Part shown: piece after piece, positions 42,449 through 51,866 of the stretch
How positions within the stretch are numbered: the stretch's first letter is position 1
Layout: every line of letters begins with the position of its first letter
Source: Enterobacteriaceae bacterium 4M9
GTDB lineage: Bacteria > Pseudomonadota > Gammaproteobacteria > Enterobacterales > Enterobacteriaceae
Reading direction: 5' to 3'
Assembly (NCBI GenBank): GCA_010092695.1
Contig: JAADJJ010000001.1
Coordinates: 2,232,001 to 2,296,000 of the forward strand
DNA length: 64,000 nt
Translations under genes and position numbers: made by a program
Notes under the pieces: generated by a model
The model's database searches: none
Seen by the model: the letters and a program-made list of their open reading frames with translations, nothing else
What the model was told of the DNA's origin: nothing

Positions 42449-44471
42449 CCGTTTTCTGCGGCGGTGCATCGTTTGCCGGGATGGCCTGCTCCAGCTGTTG
42501 CAGCGAGCAGTGCAGTCGCCAGATGATGCCCGCCAGTTCACGCGCAGCCGGACTCGGATGGCGCGACAGCGTATCACACATCTTTAGCAGTTCTGCCAGC
42601 GATTCGGCCAGCGGTCGCGCTCGTACGCCGCGTTCGCTCATAATATCGCGCAACGTAGCGATGCAAACATCGCGCACCCGTGAGAGCGGATCGGAGCGAG
42701 CCTCCCAGTCTCTGAGTTGCCACACTACGTGAGAGCAGTTAATCAGCATCACGCCCCAGCGCAGCAACCAGCGGCGCGAGAGTTCGTCCTTGCTGTTGCT
42801 AAGCTGGCTGATGTGGTGATACACCAGCGATTCAAATTCCCCTTCAGCGCGCTGTGGCCGCTGGCTCAGCTGGTCGATAAAGCCGCGGCGCAGGGCGCGG
42901 ATATGGCGTCGGCCTTTGCGCTGGTCTGAACTGGGGCGCAGCACAGAGAAGGCAACCCAACACAGCGAGACGCCAATGACCTTGGCCAGGTTGTCGTTCA
43001 GAAAGGCTGAGAAGTCGTATTCCGGCGGATTGGTCACAGCGATAAACGACCCCATAAAGACAATCAACTGTCCCCACAATCCGGCGAGCTTTTTCTGCTG
43101 TAGCTTAAAGAGTTGTAATGTGACTAACAGCGGCAGCAGGAAAATCAGGAACTGCCACAGCTGGCTTATTTGCACCATCAGGCCGAACTTCACCACGAAA
43201 CTGAAAAGCGACAGCAGCGTGAGCGTGCGTAGCAGCAGACTGACTGAACCTACCGGCGACGCAGAGGAGGAATAGAGCACGCAGCAGATGGCGGCAAGTG
43301 TCATCGCCGCACTCCCGGCTTCCCATGAGGTCGCAATACACCAGGCACCGGTTAAAGTAATGACGCAAAAAGTACGAAACGCGCTCCAGCTGTTTTCGGC
43401 GTTGTCGGTGTGGCGTGCCAGTGCCGGTGCACCCGGCGGTGTTAACGGATGAGCAGGTGAGGCCGCTTCCAGCTGGCGTAACCAGCGACTGCTGTTCAGG
43501 TACAACCAACAGAAATAGCGCAGGCGCAGCCAGAAGGCGCGATGGCGGTAATCGTCGCGGTTGTCTGGTGCAATGCGCTGCAACAGCCGTGCAATGCTGT
43601 ATTTATCTGCCTGCGGTTTTGCCAGCTCGCGCAATAGCGTTTCCAGCAGTGGCCAGATGTGCGCCGGCACCTGAGGCCAGTTAAGCAGCATACGGCGCAG
43701 GCTGGAGATAATGCTTGTCAGGCGCAGTTGCTGGTGGAGCAGATAGTTGAGCAGTGCATTTTGCTGGCGAAAGCGGTAATGGCTCCAGAAGGCCTGAATA
43801 CGCAGCAGGTTCATCGTCAGAATCTGGCCGATGACGCTTTCATGGGCTGAACGGATGGCGTCGGTCGTCTGTGGCTGCCACAACAGGCTGGCGTGCTCCA
43901 GCAGCCGGGAATGCATATTTTTCAGTGCACTGAGCAAGGCGTTACCGTCAGAGGTGCTAGGCAGCACCATCATCATAAAACCCCCGCACAAAATGCCGAT
44001 AATCACTTCGCATACCCGCGCCTGGGCAATGTCCCAAAGCTCGGTGGTTTCAAGGGTATTGACCATCGGAAAGGCGATAATCGCTGCGGTGTAGCCCGCC
44101 AGCGCAAAAGCGTAGGCAACGTTGTTCTGGTACTGACTGGAGATCCACGTGCAGGCAGAGAGCCAGGCGGCCATTGCAAAGGTAAACAGCCACGGGTCGT
44201 TGAGGGTGTGTCCGGCAATAATTAGCGAAGCAGTCGCACCTATCAGGCTTCCGGCAATGCGCCCGAGACTTTTACTGATAACGCCACCCACGGTCGGGAA
44301 ACTGACTACCGCAGCGGAGGTCATGGCCCAGTAGGGTTCATCGAGATTTATCGCGTAAGCAATGCTGAGCGCAAGGCACATGGCAATGCTGTTGCGAAGC
44401 GCATAACGCCATTGGCCGCCCGTTGCCTTGCCCCAGGGTGTGCTGCGCCAGTTAATCCCGCTCAGGTTCAT
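42438..44471 (-). CDS. ydhK: FUSC/AaeB-type efflux protein YdhK
   Basis: 677 residues (E. coli 670). Two sets of about six membrane helices, each followed by a cytoplasmic region, fit the FUSC/aromatic acid exporter family. It forms a three-gene efflux unit with YdhJ and YdhI, like aaeAB-aaeX. Substrate unknown. It starts seven bases after ydhJ. In E. coli this unit is under SlyA control. Confidence 0.93.
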   Translation of the reverse strand: MNLSGINWRSTPWGKATGGQWRYALRNSIAMCLALSIAYAINLDEPYWAMTSAAVVSFPTVGGVISKSLGRIAGSLIGATASLIIAGHTLNDPWLFTFAMAAWLSACTWISSQYQNNVAYAFALAGYTAAIIAFPMVNTLETTELWDIAQARVCEVIIGILCGGFMMMVLPSTSDGNALLSALKNMHSRLLEHASLLWQPQTTDAIRSAHESVIGQILTMNLLRIQAFWSHYRFRQQNALLNYLLHQQLRLTSIISSLRRMLLNWPQVPAHIWPLLETLLRELAKPQADKYSIARLLQRIAPDNRDDYRHRAFWLRLRYFCWLYLNSSRWLRQLEAASPAHPLTPPGAPALARHTDNAENSWSAFRTFCVITLTGAWCIATSWEAGSAAMTLAAICCVLYSSSASPVGSVSLLLRTLTLLSLFSFVVKFGLMVQISQLWQFLIFLLPLLVTLQLFKLQQKKLAGLWGQLIVFMGSFIAVTNPPEYDFSAFLNDNLAKVIGVSLCWVAFSVLRPSSDQRKGRRHIRALRRGFIDQLSQRPQRAEGEFESLVYHHISQLSNSKDELSRRWLLRWGVMLINCSHVVWQLRDWEARSDPLSRVRDVCIATLRDIMSERGVRARPLAESLAELLKMCDTLSRHPSPAARELAGIIWRLHCSLQQLEQAIPANDAPPQKTASE

Positions 44472-44478
44472 GGCCGCG

Positions 44479-45336
44479 TCAGCGCTGAATTGAGACAGTA
44501 CAGGTTGTGCCGGAGACCAGAGTGATGTCGGGCGGGATGTGAGTTAGCGTAATACGTACCGGTACGCGCTGCGCCAGCCGTACCCAGGGCACGTTAGGTT
44601 TGATATCTGCCACCAGACCGCTGTCAGTCTCAACGCTTTGATCGTAAATCGCACGCCCGATGCTTTCGACTTTGCCCGTAAGCTGGGTGCGGCTGCTGTA
44701 AAGCGTGACGGTAGCGCTGTCGCCAGGCTTGATGTGGCGCAGTTTGGTTTCTTCAAAATACCCCACAACGTAAAACGAATGGCTGTCGACCAGCGCAAAC
44801 ACCGGATTCCCGCTGCTGGCATAACTGCCGGTACGCGTTGAGAGGTTTGTTATCCAGCCGTCTACCGGGGCGCGCACGGTGGTTTGCTCAAGCTGCCAGT
44901 TTGCCTGCTCAAGCGTTGCCTGAGCGGCCTTTACCGTGGCCTGCATGGCTTTTACGTTGAGATCGGCGCTGTCCATGTCTTCGGCAGAGATATAGTTACC
45001 GGACAGGTGATGGCGGCGGCTCGCTTCGTTACCAGCCTTTGCAAGGTCAGACTGCGCTTTTGCCAGTTGAGCCTGGGCGTTCAGCACGGTAATGCGAAAA
45101 GGGGTGTCATCAATCTGAAAAAGCGTTGTGCCAGCCTTCACAAACTGGTTGTCCTGGACCATCAGTTTGGCAATGGTGCCAGAAACCTGCGGGGTGATGC
45201 CAATCTGCTCGGCGCGCACTTTACCATCGCGCGTCCAGGGCGACTGCATGTAATAATTCCAGATAAGCCAACCAGCGATAAGCGCTAATGCAAGGACAAT
45301 CAGCGTGGAGAAATACTTCAGCGTTTTGAGATTCAT
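44479..45336 (-). CDS. ydhJ: HlyD-type membrane fusion protein YdhJ
   Basis: 285 residues. One N-terminal membrane helix, then biotinyl-lipoyl-like (VRAEQIGITPQVSGTIAKL), alpha-hairpin and beta-barrel regions (VRAPVDGWITNLSTRTGSY). It is the periplasmic adaptor for YdhK. It ends seven bases before ydhK and starts four bases after the ydhI stop. Confidence 0.94.
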   Translation of the reverse strand: MNLKTLKYFSTLIVLALALIAGWLIWNYYMQSPWTRDGKVRAEQIGITPQVSGTIAKLMVQDNQFVKAGTTLFQIDDTPFRITVLNAQAQLAKAQSDLAKAGNEASRRHHLSGNYISAEDMDSADLNVKAMQATVKAAQATLEQANWQLEQTTVRAPVDGWITNLSTRTGSYASSGNPVFALVDSHSFYVVGYFEETKLRHIKPGDSATVTLYSSRTQLTGKVESIGRAIYDQSVETDSGLVADIKPNVPWVRLAQRVPVRITLTHIPPDITLVSGTTCTVSIQR

Positions 45337-45340
45337 AGCG

Positions 45341-45577
45341 TCAGCTAACCACCAGCAGAACCAGCCCCAGGCAAACCGACAGGGCGAAGAGTGAAAGATC
45401 CATCAACGTTGGGTGCCAGATTTCACCGGAGTACATCCAGTCGCGCAGCAGATGGTGTGCGATAAGCCAGATAAAAAAACCGACAAAAACGGCTTTAAAA
45501 AGCGGAGGAAAATAGACTGATGCGCCAAGAATTAAGTCCTGAAGCGGCATTCCCGGGGGCGAAAGCAGGGCGCTCAT
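45341..45577 (-). CDS. ydhI: DUF1656 small membrane protein YdhI
   Basis: 78 residues from the ATG at 45577, matching E. coli YdhI in length; a longer frame upstream is rejected. Two membrane helices, AaeX-like. First gene of ydhIJK, divergent from slyA. Confidence 0.92.
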   Translation of the reverse strand: MSALLSPPGMPLQDLILGASVYFPPLFKAVFVGFFIWLIAHHLLRDWMYSGEIWHPTLMDLSLFALSVCLGLVLLVVS

Positions 45578-45734
45578 GCGGCACAATCCTTTAATATAAG
45601 TATCATGACTGCCGTTTCCTGATGCAGAGTTGTACACTTAGCAGGTGTAGCATTACGATTAACATGACAGAATTTACGGGTTTGTTCATAGGATTTCTGC
45701 GCTGGCATGCGTAGTCTAATGTGGCTATAATAAC

Positions 45735-45746
45735 TTAGCAAGCTAA
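45735..45746. promoter_or_regulatory. SlyA operator in the slyA-ydhI interval
   Basis: TTAGCAAGCTAA, an exact SlyA consensus, lies 17 bp ahead of the slyA start. It can serve autoregulation and control of divergent ydhIJK. Confidence 0.85.
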
Positions 45747-45762
45747 TTATAAGGAGATGAAA

Positions 45763-46197
45763 TTGGAATCGCCATTAGGTTCGGATCTCTCGCGTCTGGT
45801 GCGTATCTGGCGTGCGCTGATCGATCATCGCCTCAAGCCGCTGGAACTGACGCAGACACACTGGGTAACGCTGCATAATATTCACCAGTTACCGCCAGAG
45901 CAGTCGCAGATACAACTGGCCAAAGCCATTGGTATTGAGCAGCCATCGCTGGTGCGTACGCTCGATCAGTTGGAAGAGAAGGGATTGATTGCGCGCCATA
46001 CCTGCGCAAGCGACAGACGTGCGAAGCGCATTAGACTGACTGAAAAGGCAGAGCCGCTGATTGAGAAAATGGAAGACGTTATTGATAAAACGCGTCTGGA
46101 AATTCTCACCGGCATCAGTAAAGAAGAAGAAAAACTGCTTATCAGCCTTATTGCTCGTCTGGAGCAAAATATTATCGACCTTCAGTCTCAGGGCTAA
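45763..46197 (+). CDS. slyA: MarR-family regulator SlyA
   Basis: 144 residues from a TTG start at 45763. The in-frame ATG at 45757 touches the AAGGAG ribosome-binding site, so it cannot be used efficiently, while TTG has a spacing of six and gives the E. coli length and N-terminus. The winged helix includes QLAKAIGIEQPSLVRTLDQLEEKGL. It binds TTAGCAAGCTAA-type sites and counters H-NS silencing. The T6SS-side AT-rich DNA could be one target, but that is inference. Confidence 0.95.
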   Translation: MESPLGSDLSRLVRIWRALIDHRLKPLELTQTHWVTLHNIHQLPPEQSQIQLAKAIGIEQPSLVRTLDQLEEKGLIARHTCASDRRAKRIRLTEKAEPLIEKMEDVIDKTRLEILTGISKEEEKLLISLIARLEQNIIDLQSQG

Positions 46198-46323
46198 CCG
46201 AAACCCCATGCCGCCTGCGGTAATGGGGTTTCCCGCATCAGGCTTTCGCAAAGGTTAACGACTCTCCTTGCGCATTTTCATGCACAGGGCGCATAGCGTA
46301 AGCGCGTGAGTCGGGAAGGGATG

Positions 46324-46350
46324 AAAACGGCGGTGCAAGCGCACCGCCGC
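46324..46350 (-). terminator. slyB terminator
   Basis: CGGCGGTGC-AAGC-GCACCGCCG, a 9-bp stem followed on the minus strand by TTTTC. Confidence 0.75.
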
Positions 46351-46355
46351 AATCA

Positions 46356-46823
46356 TTAACGCGGGGAAACGGTAATCTGGCGACCGTTGCTGGCGAGTGC
46401 AACACGCTGGCCGGCAGAGAAACGGGTGTTACCCTGTTTCTGCACCACCATAATCGTGTTGCCGTCGTCTTTACGGATTTCCAGCTCAACGCCCTGGGTC
46501 TTATTCAGAGAGCCCTGAACCTGCTGACCTGCTACACCACCTGCAACTGCACCTGCGGCCGTAGCCAGCGATCGGCCCGTACCGCCGCCGATGGTATTGC
46601 CGAGGAAGCCACCCAGCACCGCACCACCGATAGCACCAATCACATTCTCATCACTGCCAGCCTGAATCTGAACCGGGCGCATGCTAACGATGGTTCCGTA
46701 GGTGACGTTCTGTACTTGCTTGGCTTCGGAGGCGCTGTAAACGTCGCCGGAAAGCGTACTCGTATTGGCGCAACCTACCAGCGTTAATCCGACGAAGGAA
46801 ACAACCAGTACTCGTGAAATCAT
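46356..46823 (-). CDS. slyB: Outer membrane lipoprotein SlyB
   Basis: 155 residues. Signal with lipobox LTLVGC, then the glycine-zipper region (GAIGGAVLGGFLGNTIGGGTGRSLATAAGAVAGGVAG, residues about 60-100, cited in part), which inserts in membranes. SlyB forms protective complexes around outer membrane proteins under envelope stress and belongs to the PhoP regulon in enterics. CAGGAG precedes the start. Confidence 0.95.
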   Translation of the reverse strand: MISRVLVVSFVGLTLVGCANTSTLSGDVYSASEAKQVQNVTYGTIVSMRPVQIQAGSDENVIGAIGGAVLGGFLGNTIGGGTGRSLATAAGAVAGGVAGQQVQGSLNKTQGVELEIRKDDGNTIMVVQKQGNTRFSAGQRVALASNGRQITVSPR

Positions 46824-46953
46824 TTATGAATCTCCTGTTCACAAAAAAATGCCCGGACGGGCATCCATTCATATCCAAATTATATGGCATTCAACGATAA
46901 AGTTTCATGCTATTCCCTGGTCATTTGGTGGAAAAAGCGTAAAGCAGTCCATC

Positions 46954-46970
46954 TTAACCGTTGTTAAACT
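46954..46970 (-). promoter_or_regulatory. Possible PhoP box upstream of slyB
   Basis: On the minus strand, AGTTTA-ACAAC-GGTTAA resembles the PhoP box (GGTTTA-N5-GGTTTA) with correct spacing and one or two mismatches, about 130 bp ahead of slyB. Confidence 0.45.
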
Positions 46971-47123
46971 GATGATAAGAAAGATAAAAATAAAAGTTAT
47001 GCAATCAGATGAAAGGATAAAAGTTGTTCAGCTTTGTTAGGAAATATTGCTGATTCATGGCATTGGCCCTGGCTTTATGGTGGAGTAAGCACTCTGCGAA
47101 CGGTGATAAAGAGGGAATCGTGA

Positions 47124-48248
47124 ATGAGAGCGGGTCGCTATATTGGTGTGATGTCCGGGACGAGTCTTGATGGTGTGGACGTGGTGCTCGCCGCGATTGA
47201 TGACCACATGGTGGCTCAACAGGCCAGCTATTCCCATCCCGTACCGCTGCATATCAAACAGGAGATTCTGGCGATTTGTCAGGGACAGCCGCTGACGTTG
47301 TCGCAGTTTGGCAGGCTGGATACCCGACTTGGTCGGCTGTTTGCTGACGCCGTACAGGGGCTGATGGCGCAGGAAAAGCTGCATCCGCGTGATGTGGTGG
47401 CGATTGGCTGTCACGGCCAGACTGTATGGCACGAGCCAGAAGGCGAGGCGCCGCATTCACTGCAAATTGGTGATAACAATCAGATAGTCGCCCGCACTGG
47501 CGTGACGGTGGTCGGTGATTTCCGTCGTCGCGATATGGCGCTTGGCGGCCAGGGGGCACCGCTGGTGCCTGCGTTTCATCATGCGCTGTTGTCACATCCG
47601 GCAGAACGGCGCATGGTGCTTAACGTTGGCGGTATCGCCAATCTCTCCTTTTTATTTCCGGGCCAACCGGTGCGGGGGTTTGACACCGGGCCTGGCAACA
47701 TGCTGCTGGATGCCTGGATTTGGCGCCAGAAGGGGCAGCCTTATGACAAGGACGCTCAGTGGGCCTGCACCGGACGTGTTGTGTTGCCGCTGCTGCAACA
47801 GATGCTCAGTGACCCTTACTTTGCCGCTCGGGCGCCCAAAAGTACCGGACGTGAATATTTTAATTACGGTTGGCTTGAGCGCCATCTGGCGTCGTTCCCG
47901 GGACTTGTGGGCCAGGATGTGCAGGCAACACTGGTAGAACTTAGCGCAGTAACGGTGTCTGAGCAGGTGCTGCTGGGCGGTGGCTGCGATCGTCTGCTGG
48001 TCTGCGGTGGTGGAGCCCGTAATCCATTGTTGATGGCGCGCCTGGCAGGGCTGTTGCCGGGTACAGAGGTTGCCACTACCGACGACGTCGGCATCAGCGG
48101 CGACGACATGGAAGCACTGGCGTTTGCCTGGCTTGCGGCACGCACAATATCCGGTTTGCCGGGGAACCTGGCTTCGGTCACTGGCGCAAGCCGTGAAACG
48201 GTGCTGGGCGCCATTTTCCCTGCTGATGGGTTGCGTAGCGCGCTGTAA
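47124..48248 (+). CDS. anmK: Anhydro-N-acetylmuramic acid kinase
   Basis: 374 residues (E. coli 369). Begins RYIGVMSGTSLDGVDVVL, the family's ATP-binding segment. The catalytic aspartate lies in GDFRRRDMALGGQGAPL, and FDTGPGNMLLD and VCGGGARNPLLM are conserved. It phosphorylates and opens anhydroMurNAc to MurNAc-6-P in peptidoglycan recycling. GAGGG precedes the start. A T-less hairpin (48248-48275) follows the stop. Confidence 0.95.
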   Translation: MRAGRYIGVMSGTSLDGVDVVLAAIDDHMVAQQASYSHPVPLHIKQEILAICQGQPLTLSQFGRLDTRLGRLFADAVQGLMAQEKLHPRDVVAIGCHGQTVWHEPEGEAPHSLQIGDNNQIVARTGVTVVGDFRRRDMALGGQGAPLVPAFHHALLSHPAERRMVLNVGGIANLSFLFPGQPVRGFDTGPGNMLLDAWIWRQKGQPYDKDAQWACTGRVVLPLLQQMLSDPYFAARAPKSTGREYFNYGWLERHLASFPGLVGQDVQATLVELSAVTVSEQVLLGGGCDRLLVCGGGARNPLLMARLAGLLPGTEVATTDDVGISGDDMEALAFAWLAARTISGLPGNLASVTGASRETVLGAIFPADGLRSAL

Positions 48249-48380
48249 CGCGCATGTTTTGTGTCACATGCGTGTAAGAATCAGAGTTTACTGAAATGAC
48301 CACCGGGTTTGAGACCGTACACTCGGTAAAGAAAAGAACGGCGGGCATTGCCGGACAATAAAATATTTCAGGAATCTGCC

Positions 48381-48710
48381 ATGAAAAAACTGCTCATTCT
48401 CACGTTGCCTGCGCTGCTGGTGGGGTGTAGTTACTACAACGCGTTTTATAACTCGATGTTCAACAAAATGAATACCGATACATTGCAGTACCAGTGTGAT
48501 GAAAAGCCGCTAACGGTAACGCTTAACAATTCGACCCAGGAAGTGAGTTTTGTGTATGACAACCAACAACTCCATTTAAAACAGGGGCTTTCGGCCTCTG
48601 GCGCGCGCTATACCGACGGTATCTACGTATTCTGGTCCAAAGGTGACAGCGCCACCGTTTATCAACGCGACAGCATTGTGCTGAACAACTGCCAGCGACA
48701 ACCGTCATAG
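48381..48710 (+). CDS. mliC: Membrane-bound lysozyme inhibitor MliC (YdhA)
   Basis: 109 residues from the ATG at 48381 (AGGAA upstream). Lipoprotein signal with lipobox LLVGC. The MliC beta-barrel includes the conserved SASGARYTDG loop that plugs the active site of C-type lysozyme, and two cysteines (QYQCDEKP, LNNCQ) form a disulfide. It protects the cell wall from host lysozyme. Confidence 0.94.
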   Translation: MKKLLILTLPALLVGCSYYNAFYNSMFNKMNTDTLQYQCDEKPLTVTLNNSTQEVSFVYDNQQLHLKQGLSASGARYTDGIYVFWSKGDSATVYQRDSIVLNNCQRQPS

Positions 48711-48774
48711 CGTTGAGATTTTTGCGGGCGCGGCGCACAATAGCCTTACCCGCACATTTCATAGACTTAACGCC

Positions 48775-49431
48775 ATGACCGACCCGCATGATTTACAGCA
48801 GATAGCCCATCTGCGCCGTGAATACACCAAAGGTGGCCTGCGCCGCCGCGATCTGACCGATGCGCCGTTGCCACTGTTTGAGCGCTGGCTGGGGCAGGCT
48901 TGTGACGCGCGCCTGAGCGACCCGACGGCGATGGTGGTTGCGACGGTGGATGAACGCGGCCAGCCGTACCAGCGCATCGTGCTGCTAAAGCATTTCGATG
49001 AGCGCGGCATGGTGTTTTACACCAACCTTGGTAGCCGCAAGGCGCATCACATTGAGCACAACCCCCGCGTTAGCCTGCTGTTCCCCTGGCATATGCTGGA
49101 GCGCCAGGTGATGGTGCAGGGCCAGGCCGAACGCCTGTCCACGCTGGAGGTGATGAAATACTTCCACAGCCGCCCGCGTGACAGTCAGATTGGTGCCTGG
49201 GTCTCTAAACAGTCGAGCCGCATTTCTGCGCGCGGCGTGCTGGAAAGTAAATTCCTCGAAATCAAAAACAAATTCCTGCAAGGCGAGGTGCCGTTGCCGA
49301 GCTTCTGGGGCGGCTATCGCATCAGCATTGAGCAGATGGAGTTCTGGCAGGGCGGTGAAAATCGCCTTCACGACCGTTTTCTATACCAGCGCGCGGGAGA
49401 TGCCTGGAAAATAGACCGCCTTGCTCCCTGA
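48775..49431 (+). CDS. pdxH: Pyridoxine/pyridoxamine 5'-phosphate oxidase
   Basis: 218 residues, as in E. coli. FMN-binding split barrel: RIVLLKHFDERGMVFYTNLGSRKA and the C-terminal SFWGGYRISIEQMEFWQGG...RLHDRF signature. It makes pyridoxal 5'-phosphate, the cofactor of SufS and ArnB in this window. It is followed by a terminator and tyrS. Confidence 0.97.
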   Translation: MTDPHDLQQIAHLRREYTKGGLRRRDLTDAPLPLFERWLGQACDARLSDPTAMVVATVDERGQPYQRIVLLKHFDERGMVFYTNLGSRKAHHIEHNPRVSLLFPWHMLERQVMVQGQAERLSTLEVMKYFHSRPRDSQIGAWVSKQSSRISARGVLESKFLEIKNKFLQGEVPLPSFWGGYRISIEQMEFWQGGENRLHDRFLYQRAGDAWKIDRLAP

Positions 49432-49452
49432 GCCGGACAAATAGTTAGCGTA

Positions 49453-49484
49453 AGCGCTGGCGCTGTAAGGGCCGGCGCTTTATT
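49453..49484 (+). terminator. pdxH terminator
   Basis: AGCGCTGGC / GCCGGCGCT, a 9-bp stem with one G-U pair, followed by TTATTCT. Confidence 0.65.
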
Positions 49485-49573
49485 CTATGTGCTCCCTGAA
49501 TTTGACATTCGCAGGTCTTGCGAATAGCCGTGTACCGGTAAAGGTGCAGTCCGATTTATACATGGAGAATTTG

Positions 49574-50845
49574 ATGGCGAGTAATCTCATTCAACAATTG
49601 CAAGAGCGGGGCCTGGTGGCCCAGGTGACGGACGAGGATGCGTTAGCAGAGCGACTGGCGCAGGGGCCAATTGCCCTCTATTGTGGCTTCGATCCTACCG
49701 CCGACAGCTTGCATTTGGGCCATCTGGTTCCGTTGCTGTGCCTTAAGCGTTTCCAGCAGGCCGGGCACAAGCCTGTTGCGCTGGTGGGCGGGGCGACCGG
49801 TCTTATCGGCGATCCGAGCTTCAAGGCAACTGAACGTAAACTCAATACCGAAGACACCGTGCAGGAGTGGGTGGATAAAATCCGCCGCCAGGTGGCACCG
49901 TTCCTGGATTTTAACTGTGGTGAAAACGCGGCCATTGCCGCTAATAACTACGACTGGTTTGGCAACATGAACGTGTTGACGTTCCTGCGCGATATCGGCA
50001 AGCACTTCTCTGTTAACCAGATGATTAACAAAGAAGCCGTGAAGCAGCGTCTGAACCGCGACGACGTAGGCATCTCGTTTACCGAGTTTTCCTACAACCT
50101 GCTGCAGGGTTATGACTTTGCCTGCCTGAACAAACAGCATGGCGTGGTGCTACAGATTGGTGGTTCTGACCAATGGGGCAACATTGTTTCCGGTATCGAT
50201 TTGACCCGCCGTCTGCACCAGAACCAGGCCTGGGGCTTGACTGTTCCGCTGATAACTAAATCAGACGGCACTAAATTTGGTAAAACCGAAGGCGGCGCGG
50301 TCTGGCTTGATCCGAAGAAAACCAGCCCGTTTAAGTTCTACCAGTTCTGGATCAACACTGCGGATGCTGACGTGTATCGCTTCCTCAAGTTCTTCACCTT
50401 CATGAGCCTTGAAGACATCAATGCACTGGAAGAAGAAGACAAAAACAGCGGCGTAGCGCCTCGCGCCCAGTACGTGTTGGCAGAAGAAGTCACCCGTTTA
50501 GTGCACGGTGAAGAGGGTCTGGCGGCAGCACAGCGCATTACGTCCAGCCTGTTTAATGGCAACCTGAGCGATCTGACCGAAGAAGACTTCGCTCAGCTGG
50601 CGCAGGATGGCGTGCCGATGATTGAACTGGACAACAGTGCCGACCTTCAGCAGGCGCTGGTGGATTCCGAGCTGCAGCCGTCTCGCGGCCAGGCGCGTAA
50701 ATCCATCGCCCAGAACGCGATTACCATTAATGGTGAAAAGCAGAGCGACCCGGAATACCGCTTCAGCGATGCCGACCGCCTGTTTGGCCGCTACACGCTG
50801 TTGCGTCGCGGTAAGAAAAACTACTGTCTGGTGTGCTGGAAGTAA
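49574..50845 (+). CDS. tyrS: Tyrosyl-tRNA synthetase
   Basis: 423 residues (E. coli 424) from the ATG at 49574, preceded by GGAG; upstream in-frame starts would add up to 29 residues. Class I motifs HLGH (in SLHLGHLVPLL) and KFGKT (in SDGTKFGKTEGG) are present, and the C-terminal S4 domain follows (RGQARKSIAQNAI). Possible promoter TTGACA at 49502-49507. It is followed by a strong terminator. Confidence 0.97.
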   Translation: MASNLIQQLQERGLVAQVTDEDALAERLAQGPIALYCGFDPTADSLHLGHLVPLLCLKRFQQAGHKPVALVGGATGLIGDPSFKATERKLNTEDTVQEWVDKIRRQVAPFLDFNCGENAAIAANNYDWFGNMNVLTFLRDIGKHFSVNQMINKEAVKQRLNRDDVGISFTEFSYNLLQGYDFACLNKQHGVVLQIGGSDQWGNIVSGIDLTRRLHQNQAWGLTVPLITKSDGTKFGKTEGGAVWLDPKKTSPFKFYQFWINTADADVYRFLKFFTFMSLEDINALEEEDKNSGVAPRAQYVLAEEVTRLVHGEEGLAAAQRITSSLFNGNLSDLTEEDFAQLAQDGVPMIELDNSADLQQALVDSELQPSRGQARKSIAQNAITINGEKQSDPEYRFSDADRLFGRYTLLRRGKKNYCLVCWK

Positions 50846-50859
50846 TTTCTGACACCAGA

Positions 50860-50890
50860 GGGCGCGGGTGACACCGCGCCCTTTATTTTT
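50860..50890 (+). terminator. tyrS terminator
   Basis: GGGCGCGG-GTGACA-CCGCGCCC followed by TTTATTTTT. Confidence 0.88.
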
Positions 50891-50927
50891 GGCAAGACAT
50901 CACAATACGTCGTTCCCGGAACACATC

Positions 50928-51791
50928 ATGAAAAACATTCTCGCCATTCAGTCGCACGTGGTTTTTGGCCATGCGGGTAACAGCGCGGCTGAATTTCCCA
51001 TGCGCAGGCTGGGCGCTAACGTCTGGCCGCTGAATACGGTACAGTTTTCCAACCACACGCAGTACGGTCAGTGGACTGGCTGTGTGATGCCGCCTGAACA
51101 CTTAAGCGAGATTGTTCAGGGTATTGACAATATCGGTCAGCTTAAGCGCTGTGACGCGGTGCTTACCGGCTATCTCGGTTCGGCCGAGCAGGGCGAGCAT
51201 ATTCTGGGCATTGTGCGTAAAGTTAAAGCGGCGAACCCGAAGGCGCTGTGGTTTTGTGACCCGGTGATGGGCCATCCGGAGAAAGGCTGTATCGTGGCGC
51301 CGGGCGTGGCGGAATTTCACGCGCGCTACGCGTTGCCCGCCTGCGACATTATTGCGCCAAACCTGATTGAACTGGAAATGCTCAGTGAGCGCACCGTCAG
51401 CACGCCGCAGGAAGCGGTTGCGGCGGCGCGGATGCTGATCGAGAAAGGTCCAAAGGTGGTGCTGGTCAAACATCTGGCGCGCGCGGGCTATCGCCAGGAC
51501 CGCTTTGAAATGCTGCTGGTTACCGCGGATGATGCCTGGCATATCGCTCGTCCGCTGGTGGATTTTGGTATACGTCAGCCGGTGGGCGTGGGCGATGTCA
51601 CCAGCGGCCTGATGCTGGTTAAGCTGCTTCAGGGCGAAGCCCCTAAACCGGCGCTGGAGCACGTGACTGCCGCAGTGTATGCACTAATGACGGTCACTCA
51701 CCAGATGGGCGAGTACGAGCTTCAGGTTGTCGCGGCACAGGACGGTATTGCCACACCGCCCGAATGGTTTGAAGCCACACTGATGCCATAA
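50928..51791 (+). CDS. pdxY: Pyridoxal kinase 1 (PdxY)
   Basis: 287 residues, as in E. coli, from the ATG at 50928. PfkB/ribokinase fold: the N-terminal IQSHVVFGHAGNSAAEFP binds substrate, and the anion-hole/catalytic segment is QPVGVGDVTSGLM with its aspartate. It salvages pyridoxal to PLP, complementing pdxH two genes upstream. Confidence 0.96.
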   Translation: MKNILAIQSHVVFGHAGNSAAEFPMRRLGANVWPLNTVQFSNHTQYGQWTGCVMPPEHLSEIVQGIDNIGQLKRCDAVLTGYLGSAEQGEHILGIVRKVKAANPKALWFCDPVMGHPEKGCIVAPGVAEFHARYALPACDIIAPNLIELEMLSERTVSTPQEAVAAARMLIEKGPKVVLVKHLARAGYRQDRFEMLLVTADDAWHIARPLVDFGIRQPVGVGDVTSGLMLVKLLQGEAPKPALEHVTAAVYALMTVTHQMGEYELQVVAAQDGIATPPEWFEATLMP

Positions 51792-51803
51792 AGTATCGAC
51801 AAT

Positions 51804-51834
51804 AAAAAACCGCTCCAGGGTGAGCGGTTTTTTT
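51804..51834. terminator. Bidirectional terminator between pdxY and gstA
   Basis: AAACCGCTC / GAGCGGTTT with A-runs on the left and seven T on the right. Confidence 0.9.
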
Positions 51835-51866
51835 ATGCCTGGCAGGGCGTTTACGTCAGACCGGTG

